A stretch of DNA of 64,000 bases from Sarcophilus harrisii. Its lineage: Eukaryota > Chordata > Mammalia > Dasyuromorphia > Dasyuridae. The stretch covers positions 428,633,669 through 428,697,668 of the forward strand of contig NC_045429.1 of the NCBI RefSeq assembly GCF_902635505.1. The letters run 5' to 3'. Shown here in pieces: positions 1 to 11,129 of the stretch (position 1 is the stretch's first letter; each line of letters opens with the position of its first letter). The position numbers were made by a program, and so were the translations under genes. The notes under the pieces were generated by a model, which worked only from the letters and a program-made list of their open reading frames with translations, searched no databases and was not told the origin of the DNA.

Positions 1-116
1 TGGGGGAAGGGGTTGGGTAGGTATGGAATCTGAGTCTGGATGTCAGGGATGTGAGAGCAGGCTTGCTGAGAGCTCTGGGTCTCTTCCTGAGAGGTGTCTT
101 CCCTTCTCCAAGAACC

Positions 117-191
117 ACGATCCCCTTGCCTTGCCTGTTCTCTCCATCATTCTCATTTCTGTTTCTGGCACCTTTTTGGAATCTTCAGATA
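117..191 (+). pseudogene. CC-chemokine exon 1 relic, copy 1
   Basis: This stretch aligns through its whole length, and for about 85 bases upstream, with exon 1 of the plus-strand chemokine gene at 20917. The shared parts are the leader (AAGRACC before the start), a hydrophobic signal-peptide region and a splice donor (GTGAGT at 192). The start codon position reads ACG and the exon is 75 nt instead of 73, so the signal-peptide frame is lost. No matching exon 2 or 3 was found before 10 kb. It is most likely a dead duplicate. The first and last exons of such a copy could also lie outside the window on the left. Confidence 0.6.
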
Positions 192-379
192 GTGAGTAAA
201 ATTACTTTTTCCTTTTGAACTGTGGAAAAAGAGTCAGAACTGTGGGAGCTTTCCATGGAAGCTGGAGCAATTGATTGTTCTTTAGTGACAAGAAGTTGGA
301 GAAGATACTGGAGCAGGAGAAAGAAAAAGAGGAGAGAGGATGAATTAGGGAAGAAAGGAGAATCTTGATGCATAATACA

Positions 380-2018
380 AGAACTAATGTATCCTGAAAT
401 GTTAGAACAAGAAGAGAAAGTAGAAATAGAAAAAAAATCCATATATCAACATCTGAAAGAGATCCTACAAGGAAATCCTGTAAAAAAGAAAATATTACAA
501 GCCACAAGTTAAAAAAAGAATAAAAACAGTTCACATATAGAATGCCACAGTTAGAGTCACACAAGATCTAGCAGTAGTATATTAAAACACAGGACTTACA
601 AAACTATATAATGAGCAAAAGAAGTGAGGATGTGGCCAAAAACATTATAGCCAGCAAAGTCAAAAATAATCTTGAACGAAAAAATGGACATTCAGTGAAT
701 TGTTGGACTTTTGGAATTTTATTGCAAAAAAACTTGAACTTAATAGAAAATTTGTCACTTAAGATCCATGAGAAATATATGAAAGACTAATTGCAAGGGA
801 CTTGATAAGGACAAAGTGTTTTTGATAAATGCAAACATAAATCATATATCTCAAATTGTCTTCAGTAACAGGGTAGTTTACAAGAAAATCTGGGGTAGAG
901 CTGCGTATGATGGGATTTTACAAAATAAAACACTGTAGGAAAAGGTAAAAAAGAATAATTGTCTTATGCCAATAGGGTACAAGAAGAAGAATTGACACAG
1001 GGGAATTATATGGGGAGGAGGACGCCTCTTATCAGGAATGAATTGAAGAGGAAACCATACACATAAAACTAGAAAGGTATAAAAGTCTTCTAACTTCAGA
1101 AAGATATAAGAGGCTAAAGAGATACAGAAGGGAGAAAAAATAAAGGAGCGTTTTTGCCCTCCTCATATCAGATCTAGGAGAAGGAACAAACAATATATAA
1201 TTTAGAAGGGAATAAAAGTCTTCTAAATTTGTAAAGAAATAAAAGGGTGAGGGAATAGGATAAGGACAGGGTATATAATAAGGATGTGTAAATTAATGGG
1301 AATGGGATAAAGAGGGAGATATATGTATATATGTAATACATATTTATATATAATATATACATATTTGTCTATGATAGATAGATAGATAGATGTGTAAGAC
1401 TATAAAATTTAGTCTTCTAAATTCAGATAGAAATAAGAGAGCAAGAGTGGGGAGAGAGGATAAAAGAGGGATCCTTGGAGGAGGGTTGGTGAAGTTATAG
1501 GAGGAAAAGGTTGATGTAAATCAGACGAATCAGGAGGGATAGGCAACACAATACAATACAACAAACACAGAAATACAATAATAAATGCAGGAGTAAAATT
1601 TAACAGAAAAAAAGTAAGGTTAGTAATCGGGATCTCAGACACGGTTAAAGCTAAAATAGATTTAATCAAAAGAGTAAAGTAGAAAAAGTGTAGTAAATGT
1701 CAGCCATATTAGTCAATAATGTTCTAGATTATTTCAAATAACTAAACAGTATAATGTTGGAATATTACTGTGGTGTAGAGAATGATGACTTGTGGATTTA
1801 AAAAATTATAAAGTCTTGAACATATAAAGGAAGATGTTATCTACCTTCAGAGAAATAGAGGACAGTCTGGTTTTACATAGAGATATATGAATGTATGTTT
1901 ATGATTAAATGTATATAATATGCATGCATCTATTATTTGTTCATATACATACATCCATGCATATATACATATAGATGTATATATACATACATACATACAT
2001 TTACACAGAGATGCAAAC

Positions 2019-2073
<55 letters not shown>

Positions 2074-2340
2074 GCTACTTAATTGTGACTTTCTTGGGTG
2101 AAGAGGGAGAGGAGAGCAAAAAAAAAAAAGGATAAAGTAAAAAGTACACAGCAGAGATATTTTTTAAAAAATCTAAAAGAAAGCAAAGAAAGATGGACAG
2201 CTCTGAACACATGAAATGTTTATTATATAGGCTTTGTCGAAATGGAAATTTATTGCTTTATATTTTGAATCCTTTCTTATGTTCTGCTGTGCCTATGGTA
2301 ATTTTTTCTTTGTTCTATTTTGTATTCAAGTTTTAAATAA
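380..2340 (+). mobile_element. Decayed L1 / half-L1-like element
   Basis: Very eroded L1 sequence on the plus strand. At 380-700 it resembles the 3' half of L1 ORF1, 700-1600 resembles the ORF1-ORF2 spacer, 1615-1690 keeps a scrap of the ORF2 endonuclease region, and 1740-2340 resembles an L1 3' end closing with an A-rich tail. The order ORF1, spacer, almost no ORF2, 3' end is like half-L1 (HAL1) elements. A GATA tract (about 1370-1392) and a GT/TA tract interrupt it. No open frame remains. Confidence 0.45.
2027..2073. repeat. (GT)n(AT)n microsatellite
   Basis: An uninterrupted GT run passes directly into an AT run, inside the decayed L1 3' region. Confidence 0.95.
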
Positions 2341-2344
2341 ATAA

Positions 2345-2975
2345 TAATTTTTGGAAGAAAAAGGTGACAAGGAATGGGACTGTTTTTTCCCAATGACTTC
2401 CATATGAAATGATAAGTCCTCTTTTTCTTCACTGGCCTCCCAGTGATCATACAGATCACATGTGGTTAACTACCATGATACTGATGATTCTCATCTGCTC
2501 CTTTCTCTGTAGATACTGCTCCAAGTATCTGCTGTTTCAAATGAATACTGAGGCAGATTCCCAGGAAGTTTGTGGTTGACTGTTCGTAGCAGCCAGCTGT
2601 GCCCTAAGCGAGCAGTCATATAAGAAAGCAGGTCCAAAGATCACATTTGGGGAGTGGGGCAGGGGAGGACACAAAGAGAGAGACAGCAGGAGCAAGTTAG
2701 GACTTGGCAGCCCTTCAGGGAAGCTGGCTGTATGACTGAGCCTACAGAAGGTCTCACACCTCTATGCCCCTGTTAAGTACAGGACATATCTAAAAAAGTC
2801 AGGGTTCCCAGAAAAACAAACAAATAAAAAAACCAAAAAAACCAATAACCTGTATTTGTTCCCAGAAGTTTCAAGGTTCATGCTCTGTCTGGGCACAGAG
2901 GAAAGAGAGAAGAGAGAAGATTGGACCCTGTGGTGGGTGGGTGGGGATGAGCAGAATCATGTTAATATAAATTTA
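2345..2975. other. Unassigned intergenic sequence
   Basis: I see no gene, RNA or recognisable repeat here, apart from A-rich runs near 2815-2850. Confidence 0.5.
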
Positions 2976-2977
2976 GA

Positions 2978-3150
2978 GCTGGAATGGACCATCAAGATTC
3001 TCTTTTCTAACTGCCTCCTTTGTTAAAGAAGAAGGAACTGAAGGTCCAGAAAAGAAAATTGATTTGCCTAAAAACGTGCTGATAGTAAAAGTAAGTGAGG
3101 AAAAACCCTGGATTTGAACTCACATCCTCTGACTCCAAATGTGACCCTCT
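2978..3150 (-). repeat. MIR-type SINE
   Basis: Reverse-oriented MIR signature: a degenerate form of the aligned block 'gaaactgaggcccagag', followed by the 'ggatttgaactcacatcctctgac' type block. Confidence 0.55.
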
Positions 3151-3174
3151 TTCTCCCTCCTCAGATGTTGGTCC

Positions 3175-3684
3175 TCCTACCTTTCTAGTCCTTTTATATC
3201 CTACTCCCTGTCACTTACTCTTTAGTCTAAGGACACCAGTTTCCTGGCAGTTATGTAAAGGAGGCACTCCATCTCTCCACTCAGAGCATTTTCTCTGGCT
3301 GTCCCCCATGTCTAGAGTACATATCAAGTCCCAACTATAATTCCATATTTTACAGGAAGCCTTCCCCAGCATCTCACTAGTGAATTCCCTCTACTATTTA
3401 TTTCCTACTTATCCCGTATATGGCTTACTTTGCATGTATTTGTTTTCATGTTATCTCTTCCTTTAGATTGTAAGCTCCTTGTTTATTTAAGCCTTCACTA
3501 GATTGTCGCCTCCCTCTTTATTTTCTGTCATTCCTGTATACAGTTTGCTTTCTATATATTTATTTGCATCTTGTCTCCCCGATTCGATTGTAAGCTCTTT
3601 GAGGACAAGAACTATCTTTTGCCTCTTTTTACATCCCCAGTACTTAACACATAGTAGATGCTTAATAAATATTGATCGATGTGC
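3175..3684 (+). mobile_element. L2 LINE, 3' end
   Basis: Contains the L2 3' end, including 'gattgtaagctctttgagg' and the terminal 'cttaataaatattga'. The 'gattgtaagctcctt' block occurs at about 3465 and again at about 3587, so part of the 3' end is duplicated. Confidence 0.75.
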
Positions 3685-3753
3685 ATGGACAGGATTGGAG
3701 AGCTTTGGTAACACCCCAACAAGTAGAGAATTTGATTGGGGAGTTGGCAAATC

Positions 3754-4465
3754 AAGATTCCCTCTTGCCAGGGATCCGTATGTGCCAAAATGTTTGTGGC
3801 AGCCCTGTTTGTAGTGGCTAGAAGCTGGAAAATGAATGGATGCCCATCAATTGGAGAATGGTTGGGTAAATTGTGATATGTGAATGTTATGGAATATTAT
3901 TGTTCTGTAAGAAATGACCAGCAGGATGAATACAGAGAAGTTTGGAAAGACTTACATGAACTGATGCTGAGTGAAATGAGCAGAACCAGGAGATCATTAT
4001 ATACTTCAACAACAATACTGTATGAGGATGTATTGTGATGGGAGTGGATTTCTTTGACAAAGAGAAGATCTAACTCAGTTTCAATTGATCAATGATGGAC
4101 AGAAGCAGCTACACCCAAAGAAAGAACACTAGGAAATGAATATAAACTGTTTGCATTTTTTTGTTTTTCTTCCCGGGTTATTTTTACCTTCTGAATCCAA
4201 TTCTCCTTGTGCAACAAGAGAACTGTTCGGTTCTGCACACATATATTGTATCTAGGATATACTGTGACATACTTAACATGTATAGGACTGCTTGCCATCT
4301 GGGGAGGGGATGGAGGGAGGGAGAGGAAAAATCAGAACAGAAGTGAGTGCAAGGGATAATGTTGTAAAAAAAAATTACCCAGGCATGGGTTCTGTCAATA
4401 AAAAGTTATAATTATTAAAAAAAGAAAAAGAAAAAAAGAAGAAAAAAAAAAGATTCCCCCTTGCC
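3754..4465 (+). mobile_element. 5'-truncated L1 with TSD
   Basis: L1 body at 3770-4449. It begins in the last codons of ORF2 (in-frame remnants of '[10 protein letters not shown]' and '[12 protein letters not shown]'), continues through the 3'UTR with the 'tgccatctggggagggg' motif, and ends in an A-rich tail. It is flanked by a 16-bp TSD: 'aagattccctcttgcc' at 3754 and, with one mismatch, at 4450. Low divergence from the complete L1 at 37-41 kb suggests it is fairly young. Confidence 0.9.
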
Positions 4466-4469
4466 TCCC

Positions 4470-5108
4470 CTCCCAGTGCCATCCCTTATAAATAAAATCA
4501 AGAGGAAGGACAAAGAGCATTTCCTTTTAATCAACCATAGAGAATGGCTAACAATATGGGCTCCAAATCATAGCTACTCACCTCTGCACAGGCTGAGAAG
4601 TTGGTTCCTTCCTATCCCTCTTCTTTGGGACCAGGATGGATCACTATTGCTTCATACTTTTTGATTAGCAGGAGTATTCTTTTCATCCACATTGTAATCA
4701 CAGTGTATGCTGTTGGCCTGGTTCTCTCTCTTTCCCCTGGCTCCAACTGATATAAGATTTATTAGGCTGCTCTGTGTTGATCATTTATTTTATTAAAGCT
4801 CAGTCATATTCTAATCATAACCATTGATTGGTATATGGTTGAACAAATGACTTTTTTTTCCTGAAAGAATTTTTTTTAAATCAAGGTCCCTGCCATTCAG
4901 CACTGTGTCAAAGGCCGTAGGAATAATGCTGGAATGGCAGGATGCCCAGATAGAGCACAAAGAAAGAAACAATAGCCAGAGATCCTGATCCTGGTCTTTT
5001 GAGGAGTCATGGAACATAATTGGTTGAATGGAATACAATGAAATTTCCAAACCAGATCTGAGAAATTATCAGGATGGCTATTCTGCAGTAACTGTTTGAC
5101 TGATATAA

Positions 5109-5160
<52 letters not shown>

Positions 5161-5190
5161 TGATAGTTTTCATTTTCTCCTTGTATGCTC
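4470..5190. other. Unassigned sequence with a CA microsatellite
   Basis: No gene or clear repeat is seen, apart from an almost perfect (CA)n run at 5112-5158. Confidence 0.55.
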
Positions 5191-5455
5191 AGCTTCCTTC
5201 CCTACTGCCTTCAAACATACACTGGTCTCTCTCATTTTTAAACATCTTCACCAGTCCCTACTGTCCCTCACTCTATTGTACTACATCTCTGCTCCCTTTA
5301 TCAGCCAAACTCATTGCAAAAGCTATTTACACTTGCTGCTTTTACCTACTTGTTTCTCAAACCTTTAAAATCTGACTCCCTCGTCATCATTCAACTGAAA
5401 CTGCTTTTTCCAAAGCAACTGGGACTCTTGCCAAATCTCCTTCCTCTTTCTCTCA
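5190..5455 (+). mobile_element. L2 LINE fragment (ORF2 RT region)
   Basis: Resembles the L2 reverse-transcriptase region: the order 'caaacatacactggtctc', a 'ccctactgtccctcactc' block, then 'attcaactgaaactgct' follows the usual L2 layout. It has decayed beyond coding. Confidence 0.55.
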
Positions 5456-5499
5456 TGAAAAAAGACCTATGTTTGAATTCATAAAACCTGATTTTAAAT

Positions 5500-5660
5500 G
5501 TTAGGATCAAATAGTTGGTAACTTCAGAGGCTATTGTGTCCATCCCAATACCCATTTTACAAACAAGGAAATAGATGCTAAGGCAGGTAAAGTGATTTTT
5601 CCCAAAGTCATTTATGGAGAGAGCATCAAAGGAAGCATTTACACCCATATCCTTTGATTC
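5500..5660 (-). repeat. MIR-type SINE
   Basis: Reverse-oriented MIR: 'cattttacaaacaaggaaa' followed by a degenerate 'gtgacttgcccaaagtca' block and an 'atcctttgattct' block. Confidence 0.5.
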
Positions 5661-6068
5661 TAGAGAAAGCCAACAAGGTTACATTATACCATACTGTCTC
5701 AAACCCGGGCTCTGCAAGGGAATCCTTGTTTGTTCTCTGTTGAATCCTTTCCTTTTCTGGACCTTAATTTATTTACAATTAAATTTCTTTTTTAGAATCA
5801 TAGGTTTATTTCCATTTCAGAAGAGCTGATTCACACACACAGTATAACAAAAAGTGTTAGTATAGTTTTCTATTATCAGAAGCTTAAAACTGCTTTAAGA
5901 TTTTATGGACAACATATTTAATACACACCACTATCTGAATAGATTTAGTCCAATTCCCTTCTTTCATAACTGAGGAAACAAAGAAATAAAGATATTAAGG
6001 GCCTCTTCCAACAAGGGAATCATACTTTCTAGCTTTTTCTTTTACCAAATGATAAAGATTTTTTTTCT

Positions 6069-6345
6069 AAAAGGAGATGGGGAGGAAGGGGAGAAAGAGG
6101 GAGGGGAAAACAGATAGGCAGACAGAAAGACAAAGACAGAGAGAGACAGAGACTGAGAGACAGAAAGGGAACAAGAGAGAGAGCGAGAGGAGAGAAAAGA
6201 AAAGAAAATGAGAAAAGACAAGAGGAGTGGAAACAAGAAGAGAGGAGAGGAGAGGAGGGTAGGGGAGTATGGAAGAGGAGAAAAAGGAGAGAAAAGGAAG
6301 GAAGGAGAGAGAAGAGGAGGGGAGGAGAGAAGAGAGACAGAGACA
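6069..6345. repeat. Polypurine tract (GA/GGA-rich)
   Basis: About 275 bases are almost entirely purine on the plus strand, made of GAGA, GGAGA and AAAGA units. Long open frames on the opposite strand are low-complexity Ser/Leu/Pro strings and are not genes. Confidence 0.9.
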
Positions 6346-6461
6346 GTGGTTTGATGGTTTTCTGTACTCTGAAATAGTATTTGGTTTTGTTGTAAGTCAA
6401 TAACAACTATAAAATTTATCCTTGTACATAACTTATTTTGTTTGAATGTTGACTCCTCCAT

Positions 6462-6575
6462 TAGATTGTGAGCTCCTTAAGAGCAGAGACTACTTTTTGC
6501 CTCTTTTTTGTACCCCAGCTTTTGGCACAGTGCCTGGCACATAGTAGGTACTTAATAAATATTGATTGGTTAATC
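6462..6575 (+). mobile_element. L2 LINE, 3' tip
   Basis: Clean L2 3' end: 'agattgtgagctccttaag', 'cagtgcctggcacatagtag', 'cttaataaatattgattgg'. Confidence 0.85.
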
Positions 6576-6639
6576 AATATGCATGGTAGGTGCTTAAGAA
6601 ATATTGATTACATTGTATTATATTATTGTAAGCGATCAG

Positions 6640-6875
6640 GCAAGAAAGGAGTTCACGACCTGAAGGAAATCCCATGGAAATATAAAAATATGTGAGTTGG
6701 AGTTCTAACTTCAAGGAACAGTTTACTAGTTTAGTTTGTCTAGAATGTTGAGTATGCAAAGGAGAGTAAAATGAGATAAATCTAGATACACAGTTAGGCA
6801 CTAGTTTGTAGAAGGCTTTAAATACTGGGGGATTTATATTTTATCCTAAGTACAATAGGAAGCTCTGGAGACCTC
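6640..6875 (-). mobile_element. L2-associated marsupial repeat, reverse orientation
   Basis: Contains a block like 'gtagaaggctttaaatac' followed by 'tttatattttatccta' and 'aggaagctctggag'. The same repeat follows reverse-oriented L2 ends elsewhere in the window (about 43790-44640, 58411-58830). Confidence 0.45.
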
Positions 6876-6951
6876 AATATATTTATTTCAGACCCAGACA
6901 AATCTAACAAATAGATAAACAAGAAAGAAGCTAAGGACCAAATAGGTTTTT

Positions 6952-7211
6952 AAAAGTAATATATGAATTTCAGAGTCTGATTCTTTTTGTATAGCAAAAT
7001 AAAGGTTTGGACATGTATACTTATTTTGTATTTAATTTATACTTTAATATATTTGACATGTATTGATCATCCTGCCATCTAGGGGAGGGGGTGGGGGGAA
7101 GGAGGGGAAAAATTGGAACAAAAGGTTGGCAATTGTCAATGCTGTAAAATTGCCCATGCACATAACTTGTAAATAAAAAGCTATTAAAAAATTTTAAAAA
7201 GTAATATATGA
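6952..7211 (+). mobile_element. Short 5'-truncated L1 with TSD
   Basis: Only the last about 230 bases of an L1 3'UTR (6967-7196). It contains 'cctgccatctaggggaggg', 'aattggaacaaaaggttgg' and the terminal 'aaataaaaagctatt'. A 15-bp perfect TSD, aaaagtaatatatga, lies at 6952-6966 and 7197-7211. Confidence 0.92.
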
Positions 7212-7244
7212 TAGCTCTCTAGTGACTGATGGATGGAAATAGAA

Positions 7245-7245
<1 letters not shown>

Positions 7246-7282
<37 letters not shown>

Positions 7283-7292
7283 AGAGAGAGAT
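7246..7292. repeat. (GT)n(AG)n microsatellite
   Basis: A GT run passes directly into an AG run. Confidence 0.95.
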
Positions 7293-7439
7293 TATATCTA
7301 CACAAAGATATGTCTTTGTTATGTATGACACTTTTACAAAATATTGACAGAACTAGGACATAAAAATCTGATAAACTAATGCAGAAAAGCATAAAAAGGA
7401 CATTAAATATGTCCTTTACTATAAACATAACAGTTTTCA

Positions 7440-8590
7440 ATAAATGGACTTTGAATAAGGAATTCAAATCTAAAAGGAGACTAAATAAGTTAATTCTAAA
7501 AAAAAAAAAGTGAGTCTAAGAACAAATCATAGAAACAACAGATAATTTCATGAAAATTATGATTAAAACTTCTGGGATTCTGTCAAACTATCTTAGGATA
7601 GTTTATATTTTAAACATTTTAATCAATAAAAGAGAGAATATACAGACCAATGAATGGGCTTATAACTAAAAAAATTACAAAAGCAAGTCACAAAAAAATC
7701 CCAGCTAAATAAAGAAATATAAATTCTGAAAATCAGAAATTAACCAAAAAAATGTAATTGAAATTCTAATTGACAAAAAATATCTTTGGGGGAAAAACTC
7801 ATAAAAATAGCATTAGGGTTTTCTATAGGTAATCTAATATTTAAGGGAGAAGAAAATCAAATTGCCAATATCAAAAATTAAAAAAGGAGAATTTTGACAA
7901 ATAAAGAAATAAGTTATATGAATTATATGACAGTAACACTGAAATAAATGAATACTTACAAAATAATAATAATCTGGATTAATTGAACAGTAAATAGAGA
8001 ATCTAAATAATTAAATATCAGAAAAAGAAACTAAACAAACAATAAATGAACTGCCCTACCCAAAAATTGCCAGGATTCCATGTATTTACAGATTAATTCC
8101 ATTAAACTTTTTTTTAAAATTATTTTACAAAATATATACATTAAAAGATATGTATAAGATACATATAAAATAGACAACATTGTATTATTGTATTATACAA
8201 ATATGATATTGAACTATAAATTAGGGAGAGATGAAAAACCTCTAGCTGAACAACCTTAATGAATATAGATACAAAAGATCAAAAAGTATAGACTAACAAT
8301 GAATATAGATACAAAAAGATTTAAAATTATAGACTAAAATGAATATAGATACAAAAAGATTAAAAAATATAGACTAAATGAATATAGATACAAAAAGATT
8401 AAAAAGTATAGGCTAACAATGAATATAGATATAAAAGATTTAAAACTATAGACTAAAAATGAATATAGATACAAAAAGATTAAATAAAATATCATCAAGG
8501 AGGCTACAGCAATAAATTAGAAAGATCATAGTTATGACCAAAATGGATTTATATCAGGAATGTAAATAGTAAGAAAACTTTAAGCAAAAA
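7440..8590 (+). mobile_element. Decayed L1 ORF2 (linker to RT start)
   Basis: Old L1 on the plus strand. Recognisable blocks follow ORF2 order: 'aagaacaaatcatagaaaca' (linker), 'aaattctgaaaatcag', 'gaagaaaatcaaattgccaa', 'gaaaaagaaactaaacaaac', 'ttaatgaatatagat', and 'atgaccaaaatggattt' before the RT core. Many stops and indels are present. The 'aatgaatatagat' block has been amplified into a tandem array (separate entry). Confidence 0.65.
8261..8490 (+). repeat. About 40-bp tandem array inside L1 ORF2
   Basis: Six copies of a unit beginning 'gaatatagatacaaaaagat' start at 8261, 8301, 8341, 8380, 8421 and 8461, a period of 39-41 bases. The unit matches the L1 ORF2 segment for Met-Asn-Ile-Asp-Ala-Lys ('aatgaatatagatgctaaa' in intact copies), so the array grew from L1 coding sequence. 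Confidence 0.9.
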
Positions 8591-8664
8591 AAAAAAAACA
8601 AAAAAAAAACCCCTGACACATAAATAGAATCAGAAAAAGTTTCTGACCAAAAAAAATATCATTT

Positions 8665-8800
8665 CTGCTGTTCAACCTGTGGTATAGCCTTTTGAGCTTA
8701 TACTGATATGATCAGCCACAGTAGGACACATTGTACCTTGACTCTAACATAGTGATGTCCTTTTGATCCACTTGTAGAATGAAGGACAACCACCATTTCT
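8665..8800 (-). repeat. Marsupial interspersed repeat (unnamed)
   Basis: The reverse complement begins 'ggttgtccttcattct' and continues into a block containing 'gtcaaggtacaatgtgtcc'. The opening resembles the family at 50574 and 61730, and the rest looks like a related or downstream module. The family name is not assigned. Confidence 0.4.
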
Positions 8801-8933
8801 GCTAAAGATATTTAAAAGGGCAAAAATAGATAGATGGGGAGAGACTAGACTTCTGATTTCATTGATATTGGAAAATATCAAATGAGGAAGTTCTCTCTTG
8901 TCATGTAAGATGACAAATTTTCTGCAACATATA

Positions 8934-9101
8934 ATTTTTTGTTTGTTTTTTGGGTTTTTGGTTTTTTTTGCTGAGGCAATTGGGGTTAAGTGACTTGCCC
9001 AGGATCACACAGTTAGGAAGTATTAAGTGTCTAAGGTTAGATTTGAACTCAAGTCCTGACTTCAGTCCTGGTGCTCTATGCACTGCACCACCGAGCTGCC
9101 C
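8934..9101 (-). mobile_element. tRNA-derived CORE-SINE (MAR1-like)
   Basis: Reverse-oriented SINE: T-rich tail on the left, then 'tgaggcaattggggttaag', 'tgacttgcccaggatcac', 'agatttgaactcaagtcctg', closing with the tRNA-like head 'accaccgagctgcccc'. A 9-bp TSD, caacatata, lies at 8925-8933 and 9102-9110. Confidence 0.85.
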
Positions 9102-9111
9102 CAACATATAG

Positions 9112-9235
9112 TCTTAAAGAGATGAACATTAGAAGAGATACTTGCCCAGGTTCACATAGGTAGTTTGTGTCAAAGGTAGGATGTAAATTCTATTTTTAAT
9201 GCTCTGAGGCCAGTTTCCTCTCCATTACAACATAA
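9112..9235 (-). repeat. MIR-type SINE fragment
   Basis: Degenerate 'cttgcccaggttcacatag' block followed by 'caaaggtaggatgtaaattc'. Confidence 0.4.
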
Positions 9236-9294
9236 TTCTTTTTATGAAGAAATGAAGGAATCTTCATGATCAACAGTAGCTATTTAAAACCAAG

Positions 9295-9357
9295 AACCAG
9301 CACTATGTTAGCACAGTGCCTGACACAAAGCACTTAAAGAATGGTGATTGATTGATT
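9295..9357 (+). mobile_element. L2 LINE, 3' tip
   Basis: 'agcacagtgcctgacacaa' and 'cttaaagaatggtgattga' match the L2 terminus. Confidence 0.5.
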
Positions 9358-9439
9358 TATATGCAATAGAGAAACATTGGAGACTTTCAATAAGATCAAG
9401 GTAAAAGAGAAAGGATAGGGCTAAGATAGCAAAAAAAAA

Positions 9440-9850
9440 AAAATTATAAATTTGAAATAAGAATAAGAAAAAACAATTACAAAGCAATTACAAAACTACC
9501 CGGTATTAAGTAAAAAAATAAGAAATAAATTGATTAAATGGAAAAGGTACACTAGACATCCACCCAGGTATGTTTAAAAGAGTGATATTTGATAAGCTAA
9601 TACAAAATACTAACTTTATATCATTTTTACATTTGCATTGAAACTCAAGAGAAACTTAGAAGATAGGCAACAAGGAAACAAAACTCTCACTTTATATAGA
9701 TGATATGGTGGTATAATTAGAAAGACTTGCAGAGAGAATTGATGATCTCTAAGTGCAGGTTGAAGCATATTTTTTCCTTTTTTTCTTTTCTTTTGCAACA
9801 TGACTAATGTAAAAATGTTACATGCCTTCAAAAGAAAAATTCACAACTAA
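9440..9850 (+). mobile_element. Decayed L1 fragments
   Basis: Pieces of ORF2, including 'ctcactttatatagatgata' (a decayed form of the RT FADD motif), are joined to an L1 3'UTR block with 'ttgcaacatgactaatg'. A large part of ORF2 is missing between them. Confidence 0.5.
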
Positions 9851-9884
9851 TCTCCACCAGAAAAAGGAAAAATCTGATGAAGTA

Positions 9885-10030
9885 TGGCTATTATTATTAC
9901 TCCCATTTCACAGCTGAAGAAACTGATTTTCAGTGTGGTGAAGCAATTTGTCCAGGGTACCCCAACTAGAATCTTAGGGAAGATTCCAATCCAGATCTTC
10001 CTGACTCAGATCCATCACTCTACCATTCCA
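9885..10030 (-). repeat. MIR-type SINE
   Basis: Reverse MIR: 'cccatttcacagctgaagaa', 'gaagcaatttgtccaggg', then 'agatcttcctgactcagatc'. Confidence 0.55.
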
Positions 10031-10429
10031 CTATTCCCTCCACTGCATTACAATGGATTAAAGTTAAAGTATATCCAAGCATATCTTGGATACAAACAGC
10101 TTCTAAGTCTAAGAGAGTCACATTCAGTCATCTTTGTTCATGGGATCTCCCCCAAAGAAAGTTTCCTATTTAGGATAGTAAACAAATCTTCACTAGCAAA
10201 AGAAATGTATTGTGTTTATGAGAGGAAGGGGAAGGTTGGAGTACGTGACCCTTGATACTCTGTAGGTCAGTACATCCTGACTCATAACTCCAGCTTCTAT
10301 TTCCTGTTTTGTTCAAATTTTAGTTCCCTATTTTTCAAACAAATAGTGCAACTCAACATTTTCAAGAATGTGTTTGCATTCAGTCTTGGAATATTTTTTA
10401 TTGTTTTTCCTTCTCAGTCGTCAAGCACA

Positions 10430-10437
10430 TATAAAGA
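10430..10437 (+). promoter_or_regulatory. TATA box of chemokine relic 2
   Basis: TATAAAGA lies 70 bases before the degenerate start codon of the exon-1 relic. It aligns with TTTAAAGA at 20814-20821 in front of the intact plus-strand gene. It is a positional inference. Confidence 0.4.
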
Positions 10438-10506
10438 TTACTAGGCAGTGGATATCCTGCAAACTCTGAATCTACTCCTGATAGTGTTCTTCCATGTCCA
10501 AGGACC

Positions 10507-10579
10507 GTGGTCTCCTTGACAGTCCTCTCCATTCTCATCCTTTTGGTACTTAATCTCTGCTTTGAAGCCAAAAAGTCTG
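10507..10579 (+). pseudogene. CC-chemokine exon 1 relic, copy 2
   Basis: Same length (73 nt) and same phase-1 donor (GTGAAT at 10580) as exon 1 of the gene at 20917. The frame is fully open and would encode a good signal peptide (VVSLTVLSILILLVLNLCFE), but the start codon is GTG instead of ATG. The only nearby upstream ATG (10494) is in another frame. Homology continues upstream to a TATA-like box and downstream into intron 1 ('tttgagaaatatcatgaaat' matches 'cttgagaaagtgtcatgaga' after the intact exon). No exon 2 was found; an exon-3/3'UTR scrap lies at 13023-13085. Probably a dead duplicate. Use of a non-ATG start or of a spliced upstream exon cannot be excluded from sequence. Confidence 0.75.
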
Positions 10580-10849
10580 GTGAATCGAACTATTTTCTTT
10601 CCTTTTGGCCAAAAGGAAACATTTCTTGGCCTTGCTGCAAAATTGAAAGGTAACCCCTTCTCCCTTTCCATCTAGAAGTTTCTTCTCCTGCCCAGCTCAA
10701 AATCCATCTTTTTAACATTTGAGAAATATCATGAAATGGACCAGTCAGTTTTCAAGGCACATGAGAAGACATGTCCATGTGTCTTTCCCAAGGTGGGAAA
10801 TAATATGCCTTAAACACTCTGACCCAGCATAAAGAAGCCCTGACTTCCC

Positions 10850-11075
10850 TAGCTTCCTTCAAGTTCCAACATTTTTAACCCCTCTTAACTCTAGTGCCTT
10901 TAGTCTATTATTTTTAATTTTGTATATATTTTGCTTTTATTGTTTCCCACATTAGGCTGTGAGCTCCTCAAAGGTAAGGACTGGGTTTTGTTTTTTTTTT
11001 TTGGGGGGGGGGGGTTTGCCTTTTTAAAAAAAAAAATCCCAGTGATTAGTACAGTCCTTGGCACAGATTGACTGA
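10850..11075 (+). mobile_element. L2 LINE, 3' end
   Basis: 'agcttccttcaagttccaac', 'ggctgtgagctcctcaaag', 'cagtccttggcacagattg'. A T/G homopolymer stretch (10989-11023) sits inside it. Confidence 0.65.
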
Positions 11076-11129
11076 CTAATTAAGAGTCTTAGGCTCTCTT
11101 ATTTCAGGATTGCCCTAATACAGTCATGG

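Noticed and set aside
6029-6461. 125- and 139-codon minus-strand frames
   Set aside because: Ser/Leu/Pro low-complexity translation of a polypurine tract.
10494-10553. ATG upstream of chemokine relic 2 as a start codon
   Set aside because: It is in another frame and stops after 19 codons.
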